Origin: Clostridiaceae bacterium
Lineage (GTDB): Bacteria; Bacillota; Clostridia; Oscillospirales; Acutalibacteraceae
DNA length: 64,000 nt
Reading direction: 5' to 3'
Assembly: GCA_016287385.1 (NCBI GenBank)
Contig: JAEEWM010000004.1
Coordinates: forward strand, 62,001-126,000
A program made the translations under genes and the position numbers. The notes beneath the pieces are model-generated. The model was not told the origin of the DNA. It saw only the letters and a list, made by a program, of their open reading frames with translations, and ran no database searches. Shown here piece by piece: positions 52,664 to 62,037 of the stretch (position 1 is the first letter of the stretch; the number at the start of each line of letters is the position of its first letter).

Positions 52664-53098
52664 TTACATATTCTTTATATCATCGTCGCTTAACATTTTG
52701 TAGTTGTTTTCAGCGAGTATTTTTTCGGCTTTTTCGTTGTGCCTTGCGCGGAGCACAAGATATGCGGCGTCAGCGTTGCCGGGTGTTACGAAGGCGTACA
52801 TATACTCTACGTTTACGCCGCCCGCAGTCAGCAATTCGAGAACCTGCGCAAGCGAGCCCGGTTTATCGGTAAGCTCAACGCCGATTACGTTGTTTGCGCG
52901 AACGATAACATTGTTATCTTTAAGTGTATCGAGCGCAAGGTCTATATCGTTTACGATGATTCGCAGTATACCGAAATCCTGTGTATCCGCTATTGAAACG
53001 GCACGCATATTAACGCCGCTGTCAGACAGCAGTGAGATTATCTGTGAAAGGGCGCCCTGTTTGTTTTCAACAAAGACCGATAATTGTTTGATAAACAT
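52664..53098 (-). CDS. Tandem ACT-domain protein
   Basis: A 144-residue protein with two ACT domains (QLSVFVENKQGALSQIISLL, then GVELTDKPGSLAQVLELL). ACT domains bind amino acids. It lies at the end of an operon for aromatic 2-oxoacid oxidation, with about 12 bases to the PaaK gene, so sensing of an aromatic amino acid is likely but inferred; such ACT proteins accompany iorAB-paaK operons in many anaerobes. Confidence 0.88.
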   Translation of the reverse strand: MFIKQLSVFVENKQGALSQIISLLSDSGVNMRAVSIADTQDFGILRIIVNDIDLALDTLKDNNVIVRANNVIGVELTDKPGSLAQVLELLTAGGVNVEYMYAFVTPGNADAAYLVLRARHNEKAEKILAENNYKMLSDDDIKNM

Positions 53099-53110
53099 AT
53101 TAAATCCTCC

Positions 53111-54415
53111 TTAAACAAGATTTCTGCGGTCAATAACGCGCTTTGCCTTACCCTCGGAACGCGCAATACTGCCCGCGGCGACAAATGTTGCTTTTGCGGC
53201 AATGCCGAGCGTCGATTTCAGACGGTCGGTAAGCTCGTGTTCAAGACGTGAAATATCCGCAATCGTATCCGAAAAAGACCCTTCGGTTATTTCAACCTGA
53301 ACCTCAAGAGTGTCGAGCACACCTTTTCTGTCAACAATAATCTGATAGTTCGGCGAGAGATTCATTTGCAGAAGTACGGTTTCAATTTGCGACGGGAATA
53401 CGTTTACGCCGCGAATTATCAGCATATCGTCAATTCTGCCCATCGGTTTTGACATACGCACAAAGGTTCTGCCGCAGGCGCATTTTTCATGCGTTACGGT
53501 GCCGATATCCTTTGTTCTGAAACGTATCAGCGGAAACGCCTCTTTTGAAAGGCAGGTAAAAACAATTTCACCTTTTTCGCCGTCCGGTACGGGCTTGTGG
53601 GTTTCGGGGTCGAGTATTTCAATGATGAAGTGGTCTTCATTAACGTGCATGCCTTTTTGTTCGGAGCACTCGTAAGCGACGCCCGGACCCATTATCTCGG
53701 TAAGACCGTAGATATCATACGCCTTGATATTAAGCGATTTTTCAATTTCGCGGCGCATTTCCTCGGTCCATGGCTCCGCACCGAAAATTCCGGCGCGAAG
53801 GGGAAGCTTGCTCGTGTCTACGCCGGCTTTTTCCGCCGATTCTCCGAGGTACATCGCATAAGACGGTGTGCAGGCAATTACGTCAGAGCCGAAATCTTGA
53901 AGTATTGTAATCTGACGCGCCGTGTTGCCGGACGAAACGGGTATAGACGTGCAGCCGAGCCGTCTTGCACCCTCGGCGATTCCGAGACCACCGGTAAACA
54001 GTCCGTAACCGTATGCAACGTGAACTTTATCGTTTTTTGTAATTCCCGCGGCGGCAAGCTGGCGCGCTACAATATCGCCCCAGCAGTCAAGATCGTTCTG
54101 TGTATAGCCGACAACTATCTGTTTGCCGGTAGTACCCGAGGAAGCGTGCAGGCGTATGACCTCCTCCATAGGAACGGCAAACATACCGAACGGATAAGTA
54201 TCGCGCAGGTCCTGCTTAGATGTAAAAGGCAGTTTGTATAAATCGTCAATGCCTTTAATATCTTCCGGCTTTACACCGGCTTCATCCATACGCTCTCTGT
54301 ACAGCGGAACCTTCTCATAGACGCGTTTTACCGTGTTTACAAGCCGCTCGTTTTGGATGCGGGTGATTTCTTCTCTTGGAGCTTGTTCGATTTCAGGTTG
54401 ATAACAGTAGTTCAT
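53111..54415 (-). CDS. paaK: Phenylacetate-CoA ligase family protein
   Basis: A 434-residue AMP-forming ligase of the PaaK family. Motifs are LHASSGTTGKQIVVGYT (phosphate-binding loop), IYGLTEIMGPG and the C-terminal RIDDMLIIRGVNVFPSQIE. It joins phenylacetate or a related aryl acid to CoA, or can run backward to yield ATP from the arylacetyl-CoA made by IorAB. ATG 54415 follows GGAGGACTT; extra residues to 54439 are not supported. Operon partner of iorAB. Confidence 0.9.
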   Translation of the reverse strand: MNYCYQPEIEQAPREEITRIQNERLVNTVKRVYEKVPLYRERMDEAGVKPEDIKGIDDLYKLPFTSKQDLRDTYPFGMFAVPMEEVIRLHASSGTTGKQIVVGYTQNDLDCWGDIVARQLAAAGITKNDKVHVAYGYGLFTGGLGIAEGARRLGCTSIPVSSGNTARQITILQDFGSDVIACTPSYAMYLGESAEKAGVDTSKLPLRAGIFGAEPWTEEMRREIEKSLNIKAYDIYGLTEIMGPGVAYECSEQKGMHVNEDHFIIEILDPETHKPVPDGEKGEIVFTCLSKEAFPLIRFRTKDIGTVTHEKCACGRTFVRMSKPMGRIDDMLIIRGVNVFPSQIETVLLQMNLSPNYQIIVDRKGVLDTLEVQVEITEGSFSDTIADISRLEHELTDRLKSTLGIAAKATFVAAGSIARSEGKAKRVIDRRNLV

Positions 54416-54435
54416 AAGTCCTCCTTGTTTTGTTT

Positions 54436-55008
54436 TCACTCGCCTCTGCCAAGTAAAAACGCCTTTTTATTCATCTCAACAAATTTCGGCGCGACGGTTT
54501 CTTCAATGGCGCGCAGCCACAGTTCTTTGTCAAACGGGAAATAGGTTGAAAGTCTGCCTATAAGTACAATGTTGACCGCTTTAACGCTTCCTGCTTCTTT
54601 TGCAAGGGTCAGGGCGTCAATGGCGTCTACTTTAATACCTTTATTTTTGTGCTCGTCCAGAATGTTTTCCGGGTACTCGGCATTACCGGTAATTACCGGC
54701 ATTGGGTCAATTTGCTGAGTGTTAACTATTATCTGCCCGCCGATTTTCAGCATTGGCGTGTGTCGCGCCGCTTCGAGCTTCTCAAATGAGATTATATAGT
54801 CCGCCTCACCGGTGGAAACGAGAGGGGAGTACACCTTTTCGCCGTAACGTACATAGGTTACTACGGAACCGCCGCGCTGGCTCATGCCGTGTACTTCGGA
54901 AACTTTAACGTCATAACCCTCGGTTACAAGCAGGTGCCCTAAAAGCTTACTGGCAAGAAGGCTGCCCTGACCGCCTACGCCGACTATCATAATATTTACG
55001 GTTTTCAT
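54436..55008 (-). CDS. iorB: Indolepyruvate:ferredoxin oxidoreductase beta subunit
   Basis: A 190-residue gamma-type 2-oxoacid:ferredoxin oxidoreductase subunit, with NIMIVGVGGQGSLLASKLLG and SEVHGMSQRGGSVVTYVRYG, both diagnostic of IorB. ATG 55008 has GAAGGTG upstream. With IorA it oxidatively decarboxylates aryl pyruvates to aryl-acetyl-CoA and reduces ferredoxin. It starts inside the end of iorA. Confidence 0.94.
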   Translation of the reverse strand: MKTVNIMIVGVGGQGSLLASKLLGHLLVTEGYDVKVSEVHGMSQRGGSVVTYVRYGEKVYSPLVSTGEADYIISFEKLEAARHTPMLKIGGQIIVNTQQIDPMPVITGNAEYPENILDEHKNKGIKVDAIDALTLAKEAGSVKAVNIVLIGRLSTYFPFDKELWLRAIEETVAPKFVEMNKKAFLLGRGE

Positions 55009-55009
55009 A

Positions 55010-56746
55010 TCAAACACCTTCTTTTATAGCGTCAAACTTACAGAGTTGCTCGCAAACACCGCATCCCACGCATTGAGTCGCGTCAATAACCGCTTTATTG
55101 TTTTTGATCGAAATGGCGGGACATCCAAGCCGCATACAGCTCTTGCATGAACGGCATTTGTCAGTTTCAACAGTAAGCGCCGGTTTTGCTTTTACGTATT
55201 TAAGCAGCATACACGGCCGCCTTGAAATAATGACCGAGGGTCCGTCCGCCGCGAGTTCTTCCTTAACGGCAGTCTCGCATCCGGCAAGGTCGTAAGGATC
55301 GACAACGCGCACCCGCGGTATTCCGAGAGAGCGGCAAAGCTCCTCAAGATTAACCTTAGCCGCGGGGTCGCCTTTAATATTATAACCCGTTGTGGGGTTC
55401 TGCTGATGACCGGTCATACCGGTTATCGAGTTATCAAGAATTATAACTACGGAATTCGAAGCGTTGTATGCGATGTTTACAAGTCCTGTCATACCCGAGT
55501 GCATAAAGGTTGAATCGCCTATAACGCATACGGTGTTCTTCTCGCTGTCAACACCGCGCGCCTTGTTAAAGCCGTGAATACCCGAAACCGACGCGCCCAT
55601 ACAAAGCGTGGAATCAAGGGCGTTAAGCGGGGGAGTGGCGCCGAGCGTGTAGCAACCTATATCACCTAAAACGGTGAGCTTCAATTTTGCGAGCACATAG
55701 TAAATCCCTCTGTGCGGACAACCGGGGCACATAACAGGCGGTCTGTTCGGCACGGGAGAATCCGCGTGCAGACTGTCCTCGGTTTTATCGAGAAGTATCT
55801 TTTTAATATCCATTTGCGAAAACTCACCGATGTTTGAAAAGAGGCTTTTTCCTTCCGGGTTAAGACCGATAGTGCGCAAATGTGTTTCGATTACCGGGTC
55901 AAGCTCTTCAACGACTATAAGCCGCTTTACCTTACCGGCAAATTCTATCAGTGATTTAACCGGCATGGGATTTATCATGCCTATCTTAAATACCGATACG
56001 CTGTCACCGAATACCTCTTTGACGTACTGATAGCAGGTACCCGCCGTAACTATACCGATATCACTGTTTTTTGCAAAAAAGACTTTATTGAATTCGCAGT
56101 TTTCCGCAAACTCTGTAAGGGCGCGGGTGCGCTCTTCTACAACCGGATGCTTCTTCTTCGCGTAGCCCGGCATCATTATGTATTTTTCCGGTTGCTTCTG
56201 ATAGGGAATCAGGTCGCGCTCATCCCTTTTTCCGGTTTCAACTATGCTCTGGCAGTGAGCAATACGCGTGCACATTCTCATCATTACCGGCGTATCGTAT
56301 TTTTCGGAAATATCAAACGCCGCTTTCGCGAAGGAATACGCTTCCGCGGAGTCGGCGGGTTCAAGCATCGGAACCTTCGCCGCTATCGCATAGTGGCGGG
56401 AATCCTGTTCGTTTTGTGATGAATGCATGGCGGGGTCATCCGCAACGCAGATCACCATGCCGCCGCGAACGCCGGTATAAGAGAGTGTAAAGAGCGGGTC
56501 TGCGGCAACGTTAAGACCGACGTGTTTCATGGCGCAGGCGCTTCTCGCTCCGCCGAGCGACGCGCCGAACGCGACCTCGGTCGCAACCTTTTCATTTGGC
56601 GCCCACTCACAGTATATTTCGTCATATTTGGCGGCAAATTCCGTGATTTCGGTTGATGGTGTCCCCGGGTAACTTGAAACCACCTTGACGCCCGCTTCAT
56701 AAAGACCGCGGGCAAGCGCCGCGTTACCTATAAGTAATTCTTTCAT
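55010..56746 (-). CDS. iorA: Indolepyruvate:ferredoxin oxidoreductase alpha subunit
   Basis: A 578-residue IorA. The N-terminal pyrimidine-binding domain (VVSSYPGTPSTEITE) and a TPP-binding domain with GDSTFMHSGMTGLVN are followed by a C-terminal ferredoxin domain with two 4Fe-4S motifs (CRSCKSCMRLGCP and CVGCGVCEQLC). It acts on phenylpyruvate, indolepyruvate and 4-hydroxyphenylpyruvate in the cytoplasm. The operon context with acyl-CoA ligases and a symporter fits aryl-acid metabolism. Confidence 0.96.
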   Translation of the reverse strand: MKELLIGNAALARGLYEAGVKVVSSYPGTPSTEITEFAAKYDEIYCEWAPNEKVATEVAFGASLGGARSACAMKHVGLNVAADPLFTLSYTGVRGGMVICVADDPAMHSSQNEQDSRHYAIAAKVPMLEPADSAEAYSFAKAAFDISEKYDTPVMMRMCTRIAHCQSIVETGKRDERDLIPYQKQPEKYIMMPGYAKKKHPVVEERTRALTEFAENCEFNKVFFAKNSDIGIVTAGTCYQYVKEVFGDSVSVFKIGMINPMPVKSLIEFAGKVKRLIVVEELDPVIETHLRTIGLNPEGKSLFSNIGEFSQMDIKKILLDKTEDSLHADSPVPNRPPVMCPGCPHRGIYYVLAKLKLTVLGDIGCYTLGATPPLNALDSTLCMGASVSGIHGFNKARGVDSEKNTVCVIGDSTFMHSGMTGLVNIAYNASNSVVIILDNSITGMTGHQQNPTTGYNIKGDPAAKVNLEELCRSLGIPRVRVVDPYDLAGCETAVKEELAADGPSVIISRRPCMLLKYVKAKPALTVETDKCRSCKSCMRLGCPAISIKNNKAVIDATQCVGCGVCEQLCKFDAIKEGV

Positions 56747-56766
56747 AACAGTTTCCTTTCAAGGGT

Positions 56767-58404
56767 TTAAGCCTTGTTCTGCGCGTCAACAAGATTCGAC
56801 GCACCGTATATTTTTCTAAGCTTCGGTTTTTCGATTTTGCCGGTGGCGTTGCGCGGTACGGCGGCAAGAATAAACTTCTTGGGTCTCTTATAGCGCGGCA
56901 GTTGGTGACAGAACGCTTCAAGGTCGCCTTCGGTGCAGGTGTGACCCTCTTTTATCTCAACGATAGCCGCCGCGATTTCACCGAGCCGAGTATCGGGAAG
57001 CCCTATAACCGCGACATCCTTGACGTCGGGGTGTGAAGATATGAAATCTTCAATTTGTACGGGATAAATATTCTCGCCGCCTGAAATTATAACGTCTTTC
57101 TTACGGTCAACAAGATATATAAACCCGTCCTCATCCTGCATTGCCATATCGCCGGTAAAAAGCCATCCGTCTTTAAGTGTCTGTTCGGTGGCTTTCGGGT
57201 CGTTGTAGTATTCTACCATAACGCCGTCACCTTTTACACAGAGCTCGCCGACATCGCCTTTTTTCACCTCGGCGCCGCTTTCATCAACAATTTTCACTTG
57301 CCAGCCGTAGCCCGCAATACCTATCGCGCCCACCTTGTGGGTATTTTCAACGCCTAAATGGACGCAGCCGGGTCCGATAGATTCGGAAAGACCGTAGTTG
57401 GTATCATACTGCATATTCGGGAAATATTTAAGCCAGCGCTTAACAAGGCTTTGCGGCACGGGCTGCGCGCCGATATGCATAAGCCGAAGCTGGTCAAGCT
57501 TATAATCGGAAAGCTTTATATCGCCGTTATCAAGGGCAAGAAGAATATCCTGCGCCCACGGCACCAGCAGCCAGAGTATGGTGCACTGTTCTTTTGAGGC
57601 GGTTTCGAGGATATACTGCGGTTTTGTGCCTTTAAGCAGTACCGCTTTACCGCCTGAAAGCAGGGAGCCGAACCAGTGCATTTTAGCGCCGGTATGATAA
57701 AGCGGAGGAATGCAGAGAAAAACATCGTTTACGGTTTGACCGTGATGGTTTTGTTCAACCTTGCAGGAGTGCATAAGCGCCTTATGACGGTGAAGTATCG
57801 CCTTCGGGAATCCGGTGGTGCCGGATGAAAAATATATCGCCGCAAAATCATCGTCGGTAATGTCGACGGCAGGGGAGGAGGAAGGCATATCAGCCGTCAT
57901 ATCTTTATAATCTTCGGCAAAGGGCGGTATTTGTCCGTCGCCGACAAAAATCATATGGCATTTTTGCCCTATAGACTCATAAATCTCTTCAAGCCTTCCG
58001 ATAAATTCAGGACCGAAGACAAGAACATCTACTTCGGATAAACGCGCGCAATATTCAATCTCGCTCGCGGTAAATCTGAAATTGAAAGGAACTGCAAGGG
58101 CACCGGTTTTGAGAATACCAAAGTATATCGGCAGCCATTCTATACAGTTCATAAGAAGTATGCCGACTTTATCGCCCTTTTTGATGCCGCGTTTGATAAG
58201 CAGGTTGGCAAAACGGTTTGCTTTCTCGTTAAATACCTCCCAGGTGATCTCCCGGCGGAAGTACGGCGAATTTGTCGGTTGGATTAAATCATACTCTTTA
58301 TAAGATAACTTGCGCGTTTCTTTCATCTCCGGGTTTATCTCGACAAGACAAACCATATCGGGACTTTTTCTCGCGTTTTCTTCAAGTATTTGAGTGATGG
58401 GCAT
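56767..58404 (-). CDS. AMP-forming acyl/aryl-CoA ligase
   Basis: A 545-residue acyl-CoA synthetase of the ANL family. The phosphate loop is YFSSGTTGFPKAILHRH, the hinge region contains GWLFTGDMAMQDEDGF, and the catalytic Lys lies in the C-terminal GKIEKPKLRKIY. It is 20 bases upstream of iorA and probably activates or de-activates a second aryl or branched acid. Substrate not readable from the sequence. Confidence 0.88.
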   Translation of the reverse strand: MPITQILEENARKSPDMVCLVEINPEMKETRKLSYKEYDLIQPTNSPYFRREITWEVFNEKANRFANLLIKRGIKKGDKVGILLMNCIEWLPIYFGILKTGALAVPFNFRFTASEIEYCARLSEVDVLVFGPEFIGRLEEIYESIGQKCHMIFVGDGQIPPFAEDYKDMTADMPSSSPAVDITDDDFAAIYFSSGTTGFPKAILHRHKALMHSCKVEQNHHGQTVNDVFLCIPPLYHTGAKMHWFGSLLSGGKAVLLKGTKPQYILETASKEQCTILWLLVPWAQDILLALDNGDIKLSDYKLDQLRLMHIGAQPVPQSLVKRWLKYFPNMQYDTNYGLSESIGPGCVHLGVENTHKVGAIGIAGYGWQVKIVDESGAEVKKGDVGELCVKGDGVMVEYYNDPKATEQTLKDGWLFTGDMAMQDEDGFIYLVDRKKDVIISGGENIYPVQIEDFISSHPDVKDVAVIGLPDTRLGEIAAAIVEIKEGHTCTEGDLEAFCHQLPRYKRPKKFILAAVPRNATGKIEKPKLRKIYGASNLVDAQNKA

Positions 58405-58429
58405 TTATAAAGACTCCTCGCAAAATAAA

Positions 58430-60019
58430 TTACTGTTCTTCTTCAAGCTTTAACGCGTCGGTCGCTTTAACGGTGACCGTTTTCTTATAGCATGAGAATA
58501 TTTCCTCAATGCGGTCTTTCGACTGCTGTTTAGTAAACATACTGATTATCGGTACGCACACAAGACTCAAAATCATGGCGAAAGAGCCTGAATGAATAGA
58601 TGTTTTGAATACCGTTTCATCAAGGAAGCTTACGCCGAACGTAAAGCCCGATAAACTCTTGATAAGCTGAATAACGCTCATTGATACGCCGACGGCGAAG
58701 CTCAGATAAACCGCCGCACGGCTTGTCTTTTTATAGTAAAGACCCCATAAGAACGGACCGATGAACGAACCCGCGAGGGCGCCCCAGGATATACCCATAA
58801 GGTTTGCTATAAACGTAACGGAGGAAGTGCTCTTGGAATTAACCTGATATATTGCAATAAGCGCGGAAATAAGAACAAATACCGCTATCAGAACACGCAT
58901 TAAGAGCATTTTGCCCTTTTCGCCGAGCGGCTTTTTGCGCAGCGGCGCGATAAGGTCAAGCGTAACAGTGGAACCGGAAGTAAGCACAAGCGAGGAAAGT
59001 GTTGACATTGAAGCCGAGAGCACCAGAACGAGGACAATACCGATTATAACCGGTCCGAGATTTTCAAGCATTGCAGGCACAAGTCGGTCATACGAAACAA
59101 CGGCGCCGTCGATCACCGGTTTTCCGTCGGCGCCGGCTTCGGCAAACAGTCTTGAAAAACCGCCGAGGAAGTAACATCCGCCGGCAACGACTATTGCGAA
59201 TATTGAAGAGATTACGGTACCTTTTTTAATTGAATCCTCGTCCTTTATTGCATAGAATTTGCCGACCATCTGGGGTAGTCCCCACGTGCCGAGTGAAGTC
59301 AAAATCACAACGAAGGTCAGGAACAGAACGTTCGGCCCGAAAAACGATGTGTACTGCCACGATTTTTCGGCGAGCTTTTCAATCGAAGAATAAAAGCCGC
59401 CGTTCTGATTAAGAACCGCCGTTATTACGACGACAATACCGCCGAGCATGAAAATGCCCTGAATAAAGTCGTTCATAGCGGTTGCCATATAACCGCCGAG
59501 TAAAACGTAGGCGCAGGTAAGCAGCGACATTATGACAATACAAACAGTATAGTTTACGTTGTTAAACGCCATGTTAAAGAGCCGTGAAAGACCGTTGTAA
59601 AGCGAAGCGGTATACGGAATAAGAAACACAAAGACAATTATTGCGGAAATCAGCTTAAGCGATTTCGAGCCGTAACGCGCCTCAAAAAACTCCGGCATAG
59701 TCTTGCTTTTAAGATGATTTGTCATTATGCGTGTTCTGCGACCGAGAACGACCCACGGCAGTAGTGAACCGATAAAAGCGTTGCCGAGTCCAATCCATGT
59801 AGAGGATATACCGAAAGTCCAACCGAACTGCCCGGCGTATCCTACGAAAATTACCGCCGAAAAATACGACGTACCGAACGCAAACGCCGTAAGCCAGGGA
59901 CCGGCGCCGCGCGAGCCGAGGACAAAGCCTTCGACGCTCGCCGCTTTTTTACGGTAGTAAAGACCTACCGCGATCATCAGCGCGAAAAACGCCACCAAAA
60001 AAATAATTTGAATTGCCAT
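58430..60019 (-). CDS. Sodium:solute symporter family transporter
   Basis: A 529-residue SSS-family transporter with about 13 membrane segments. Family blocks include GSRGAGPWLTAFAFGTSYFSAVIFVGY (cited here as GSRGAGPWLTAFAFG and TSYFSAVIFVGY) and LSASMSTLSSLVLTSGS, which carries sodium-binding Ser residues. It is first in the aryl-acid operon and may import an aryl acid, acetate-like acid or amino acid. Ribosome-binding site AAAGGAAAAA. The general family is sure, the substrate not. Confidence 0.88.
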   Translation of the reverse strand: MAIQIIFLVAFFALMIAVGLYYRKKAASVEGFVLGSRGAGPWLTAFAFGTSYFSAVIFVGYAGQFGWTFGISSTWIGLGNAFIGSLLPWVVLGRRTRIMTNHLKSKTMPEFFEARYGSKSLKLISAIIVFVFLIPYTASLYNGLSRLFNMAFNNVNYTVCIVIMSLLTCAYVLLGGYMATAMNDFIQGIFMLGGIVVVITAVLNQNGGFYSSIEKLAEKSWQYTSFFGPNVLFLTFVVILTSLGTWGLPQMVGKFYAIKDEDSIKKGTVISSIFAIVVAGGCYFLGGFSRLFAEAGADGKPVIDGAVVSYDRLVPAMLENLGPVIIGIVLVLVLSASMSTLSSLVLTSGSTVTLDLIAPLRKKPLGEKGKMLLMRVLIAVFVLISALIAIYQVNSKSTSSVTFIANLMGISWGALAGSFIGPFLWGLYYKKTSRAAVYLSFAVGVSMSVIQLIKSLSGFTFGVSFLDETVFKTSIHSGSFAMILSLVCVPIISMFTKQQSKDRIEEIFSCYKKTVTVKATDALKLEEEQ

Positions 60020-60020
60020 C

Positions 60021-60049
60021 TTGTGTTTTTCCTTTCAATAGTTTATAAT
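60021..60049 (+). promoter_or_regulatory. Possible promoter of the amidohydrolase gene
   Basis: TTGTGT (60021-60026), 17 bases, TATAAT (60044-60049). The -35 is weak. A mirror TATAAT on the minus strand (60053-60048) could serve the symporter operon. Confidence 0.45.
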
Positions 60050-60083
60050 TATACACTAAATTAAGACGAGGGGGAATATACCG

Positions 60084-60896
60084 ATGATAATTGACGCACA
60101 TACTCACGTTTTCCCGGAAAAAATCGCCGAAAGAAGTATTTCGGTGCTTGAAAAACTCGGCAAGCAAAAGGCGGTAATAGGGGGGACGGTAAATGACTTG
60201 CTTTGCTCAATGGAGAAAAACGGCGTTGATTATTCGGTGGTGGTACCGGTACTGACCAAGCCCGAACAATTTGAAAGCATCAACCGTTTTGCCGGTGAAA
60301 TCGGAAAACTGCCGGGAATAATACCTTTTGGTGCGATACATCCACTTTGTGAAAATATTGACAAACTTTTGGATTATATCGTCGAAAAGGGATTCAAGGG
60401 TGTAAAACTGCATCCGGACTATCAGGAAACAGATATTACCGACGACGGTTATATAAAGATACTCGAAGGTTGCAGAAAGCGCGGACTTATTGCAATAATA
60501 CACGCCGGAATTGATCCCGCGTATACCGATCATGTGCATTGTCCGCCGGAACTGTCAAGCGCGGTCGTCAAAGAACTGACAACCGATAAAACAAAACCGT
60601 TCATTGTGCTGGCGCACATGGGCGGTATCGGGCAAATCGAAAAAGCAGAACGCTTTCTCGTTGGATTGCCGGTTTTCTTTGATACATCCTTCGTGCTGGA
60701 TGAAACTGATTCAACGAGAACGAGGGAGCTGATTTTAAGACACGGTTGTGAAAAGGTGCTGTTTGCCACCGACAGTCCCTGGAGAGACGCCAAACAGTAT
60801 ATTGAACTGATAAAGCAGATGTCACTCGGAGATGAAGCGACGGATGCGATTCTCGGAAAAAACTGTGCGCGTTTGCTTAATATACGGAATATATAA
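60084..60896 (+). CDS. Amidohydrolase-family TIM-barrel protein
   Basis: A 270-residue amidohydrolase-2 type protein. Metal ligands are DAHTH at the N-terminus (residues 4-8), KGVKLHPDYQ, IIHAG, LAHMGG and FATDSPW with the final Asp. Relatives are decarboxylases and hydrolases such as those of the ACMSD group. It is divergent from the aryl-acid operon, so it may act on an aryl acid intermediate, but that is inferred. GGGGGAATATACC before ATG. Confidence 0.85.
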   Translation: MIIDAHTHVFPEKIAERSISVLEKLGKQKAVIGGTVNDLLCSMEKNGVDYSVVVPVLTKPEQFESINRFAGEIGKLPGIIPFGAIHPLCENIDKLLDYIVEKGFKGVKLHPDYQETDITDDGYIKILEGCRKRGLIAIIHAGIDPAYTDHVHCPPELSSAVVKELTTDKTKPFIVLAHMGGIGQIEKAERFLVGLPVFFDTSFVLDETDSTRTRELILRHGCEKVLFATDSPWRDAKQYIELIKQMSLGDEATDAILGKNCARLLNIRNI

Positions 60897-60986
60897 TATA
60901 TATTTTTATCACCACAAGCATAAATTGTCAATAGAAAACAACGTAAAACCGACAAAAAACGCCGCCGACCTGAAAATGGCTTCCCC

Positions 60987-61018
60987 GAATTATACAAAAT
61001 ATTAATTTTGTATAATTC
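60987..61018. repeat. Perfect AT-rich palindrome
   Basis: GAATTATACAAAAT and ATTTTGTATAATTC are perfect 14-base arms with a 4-base loop ATTA. It lies between the amidohydrolase and xerD, convergent genes, in an otherwise empty stretch 60897-61094. It may be a weak terminator or a protein-binding palindrome. Confidence 0.7.
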
Positions 61019-61094
61019 GATGTATAATTTTTCGCCGTCTTCTTTATTGTCTTCTCTGTCGTGGGTTTTTTGAAAAAACTAAATACATATATAA

Positions 61095-61132
61095 AAAACC
61101 GTCCTGAAAACAAATTCGGACGGTTTTATTTT
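61095..61132. terminator. Terminator of xerD
   Basis: AAAACCGTCC (61095-61104) and GGACGGTTTT (61118-61127) form a 10-bp stem with TTATTTT after it on the plus strand and TTTTTTATA on the minus strand. It overlaps the xerD stop. Confidence 0.85.
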
Positions 61133-62013
61133 GCGAGCGGATGATACTTTGCGTATGATTGAACATATTTACTTTTAACGAGTTGTGCGTAAACCTGTGT
61201 TGATGAAATATCAAGATGCCCGAGCATTTCTTTGATATCGCTCAACTGTGCGCCGTTTTCCAAAAGATGCGCCGCGAATGAGTGCCTGAGCGTCTGCGGT
61301 GTTATTTCCTTTTTGATATCGGCTTTTTTTGAATAATACTTAATTATCTTCCAAAAGCCCTGACGTGACATCGGCTTGCCGTTGTAGTTGGTAAAGAGCT
61401 TGTCTTCCCCGTCGTCACAAACAAGAGCCGGACGCGCTATATTTATGTATTCGCCTATATGCTTTACCGCGTCGGGATATATCGGTACGATGCGCTCATG
61501 CTGTTCCGATTTAATATGAAGGATACCGATCTGCAGATTAACGTCATTTACCGAAAGCTCGATAAGCTCGGAGACTTTTATGCCGGTGGCGTAGAGTAAC
61601 TCGAGCATGGCTTTATCACGCATGCCCTTATAATCGCTTACGTCGGGCTGGGCAAGCAACGTAACTACCTCTTGCGAGGTAAGTATCTCGGGCATTTTGC
61701 GCTCGTTGCGCGGATTTTTTATGCCCTGGGAACAGTTGACCGTTATGAGTTTTTTCGATTGCAGAAAACTGAAATAGCAACGTATTGAGGCAATAATCCG
61801 TGTTTTAGTTGAATCTGATTTGCCCGTTTCCTTGATATATTTGAGATAAGCGTCAATGTTTTCGGACTTAACGCTTTTAACGTTCTTTATTCCCTGAGCG
61901 GCGCAATAATTCAAAAACATTTCAACGTCTCGAATGTACGCGTCAAAAGTATTATCGGAACACTTTTTTACTTCTTTAAGATACGCTTTGAATTCGTCCG
62001 TAAAAGTCGTCAA
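61126..62013 (-). CDS. xerD: XerD-like tyrosine recombinase with altered catalytic positions
   Basis: A 295-residue protein with an N-terminal SAM-like core-binding domain and a C-terminal catalytic domain. Compared with XerD, the Arg I site in YATGIKVSELI is Lys146, the beta-hairpin Lys region reads HIKSEQHERIVP in place of GKGxKER, and the HxxR box is TPQTLRHSF, with Gln240 where His is expected. Arg243, His266 (LGHLD) and nucleophile Tyr275 (TQVYA) remain. It is next to spoIIM, as ripX/xerD is in Bacillus. It starts at TTG with AAGGGTG upstream. XerD resolves chromosome dimers at dif. Confidence 0.82.
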   Translation of the reverse strand: MTTFTDEFKAYLKEVKKCSDNTFDAYIRDVEMFLNYCAAQGIKNVKSVKSENIDAYLKYIKETGKSDSTKTRIIASIRCYFSFLQSKKLITVNCSQGIKNPRNERKMPEILTSQEVVTLLAQPDVSDYKGMRDKAMLELLYATGIKVSELIELSVNDVNLQIGILHIKSEQHERIVPIYPDAVKHIGEYINIARPALVCDDGEDKLFTNYNGKPMSRQGFWKIIKYYSKKADIKKEITPQTLRHSFAAHLLENGAQLSDIKEMLGHLDISSTQVYAQLVKSKYVQSYAKYHPLAK

Positions 62014-62037
62014 ATTATCACACCCTTTCTTTAATTA

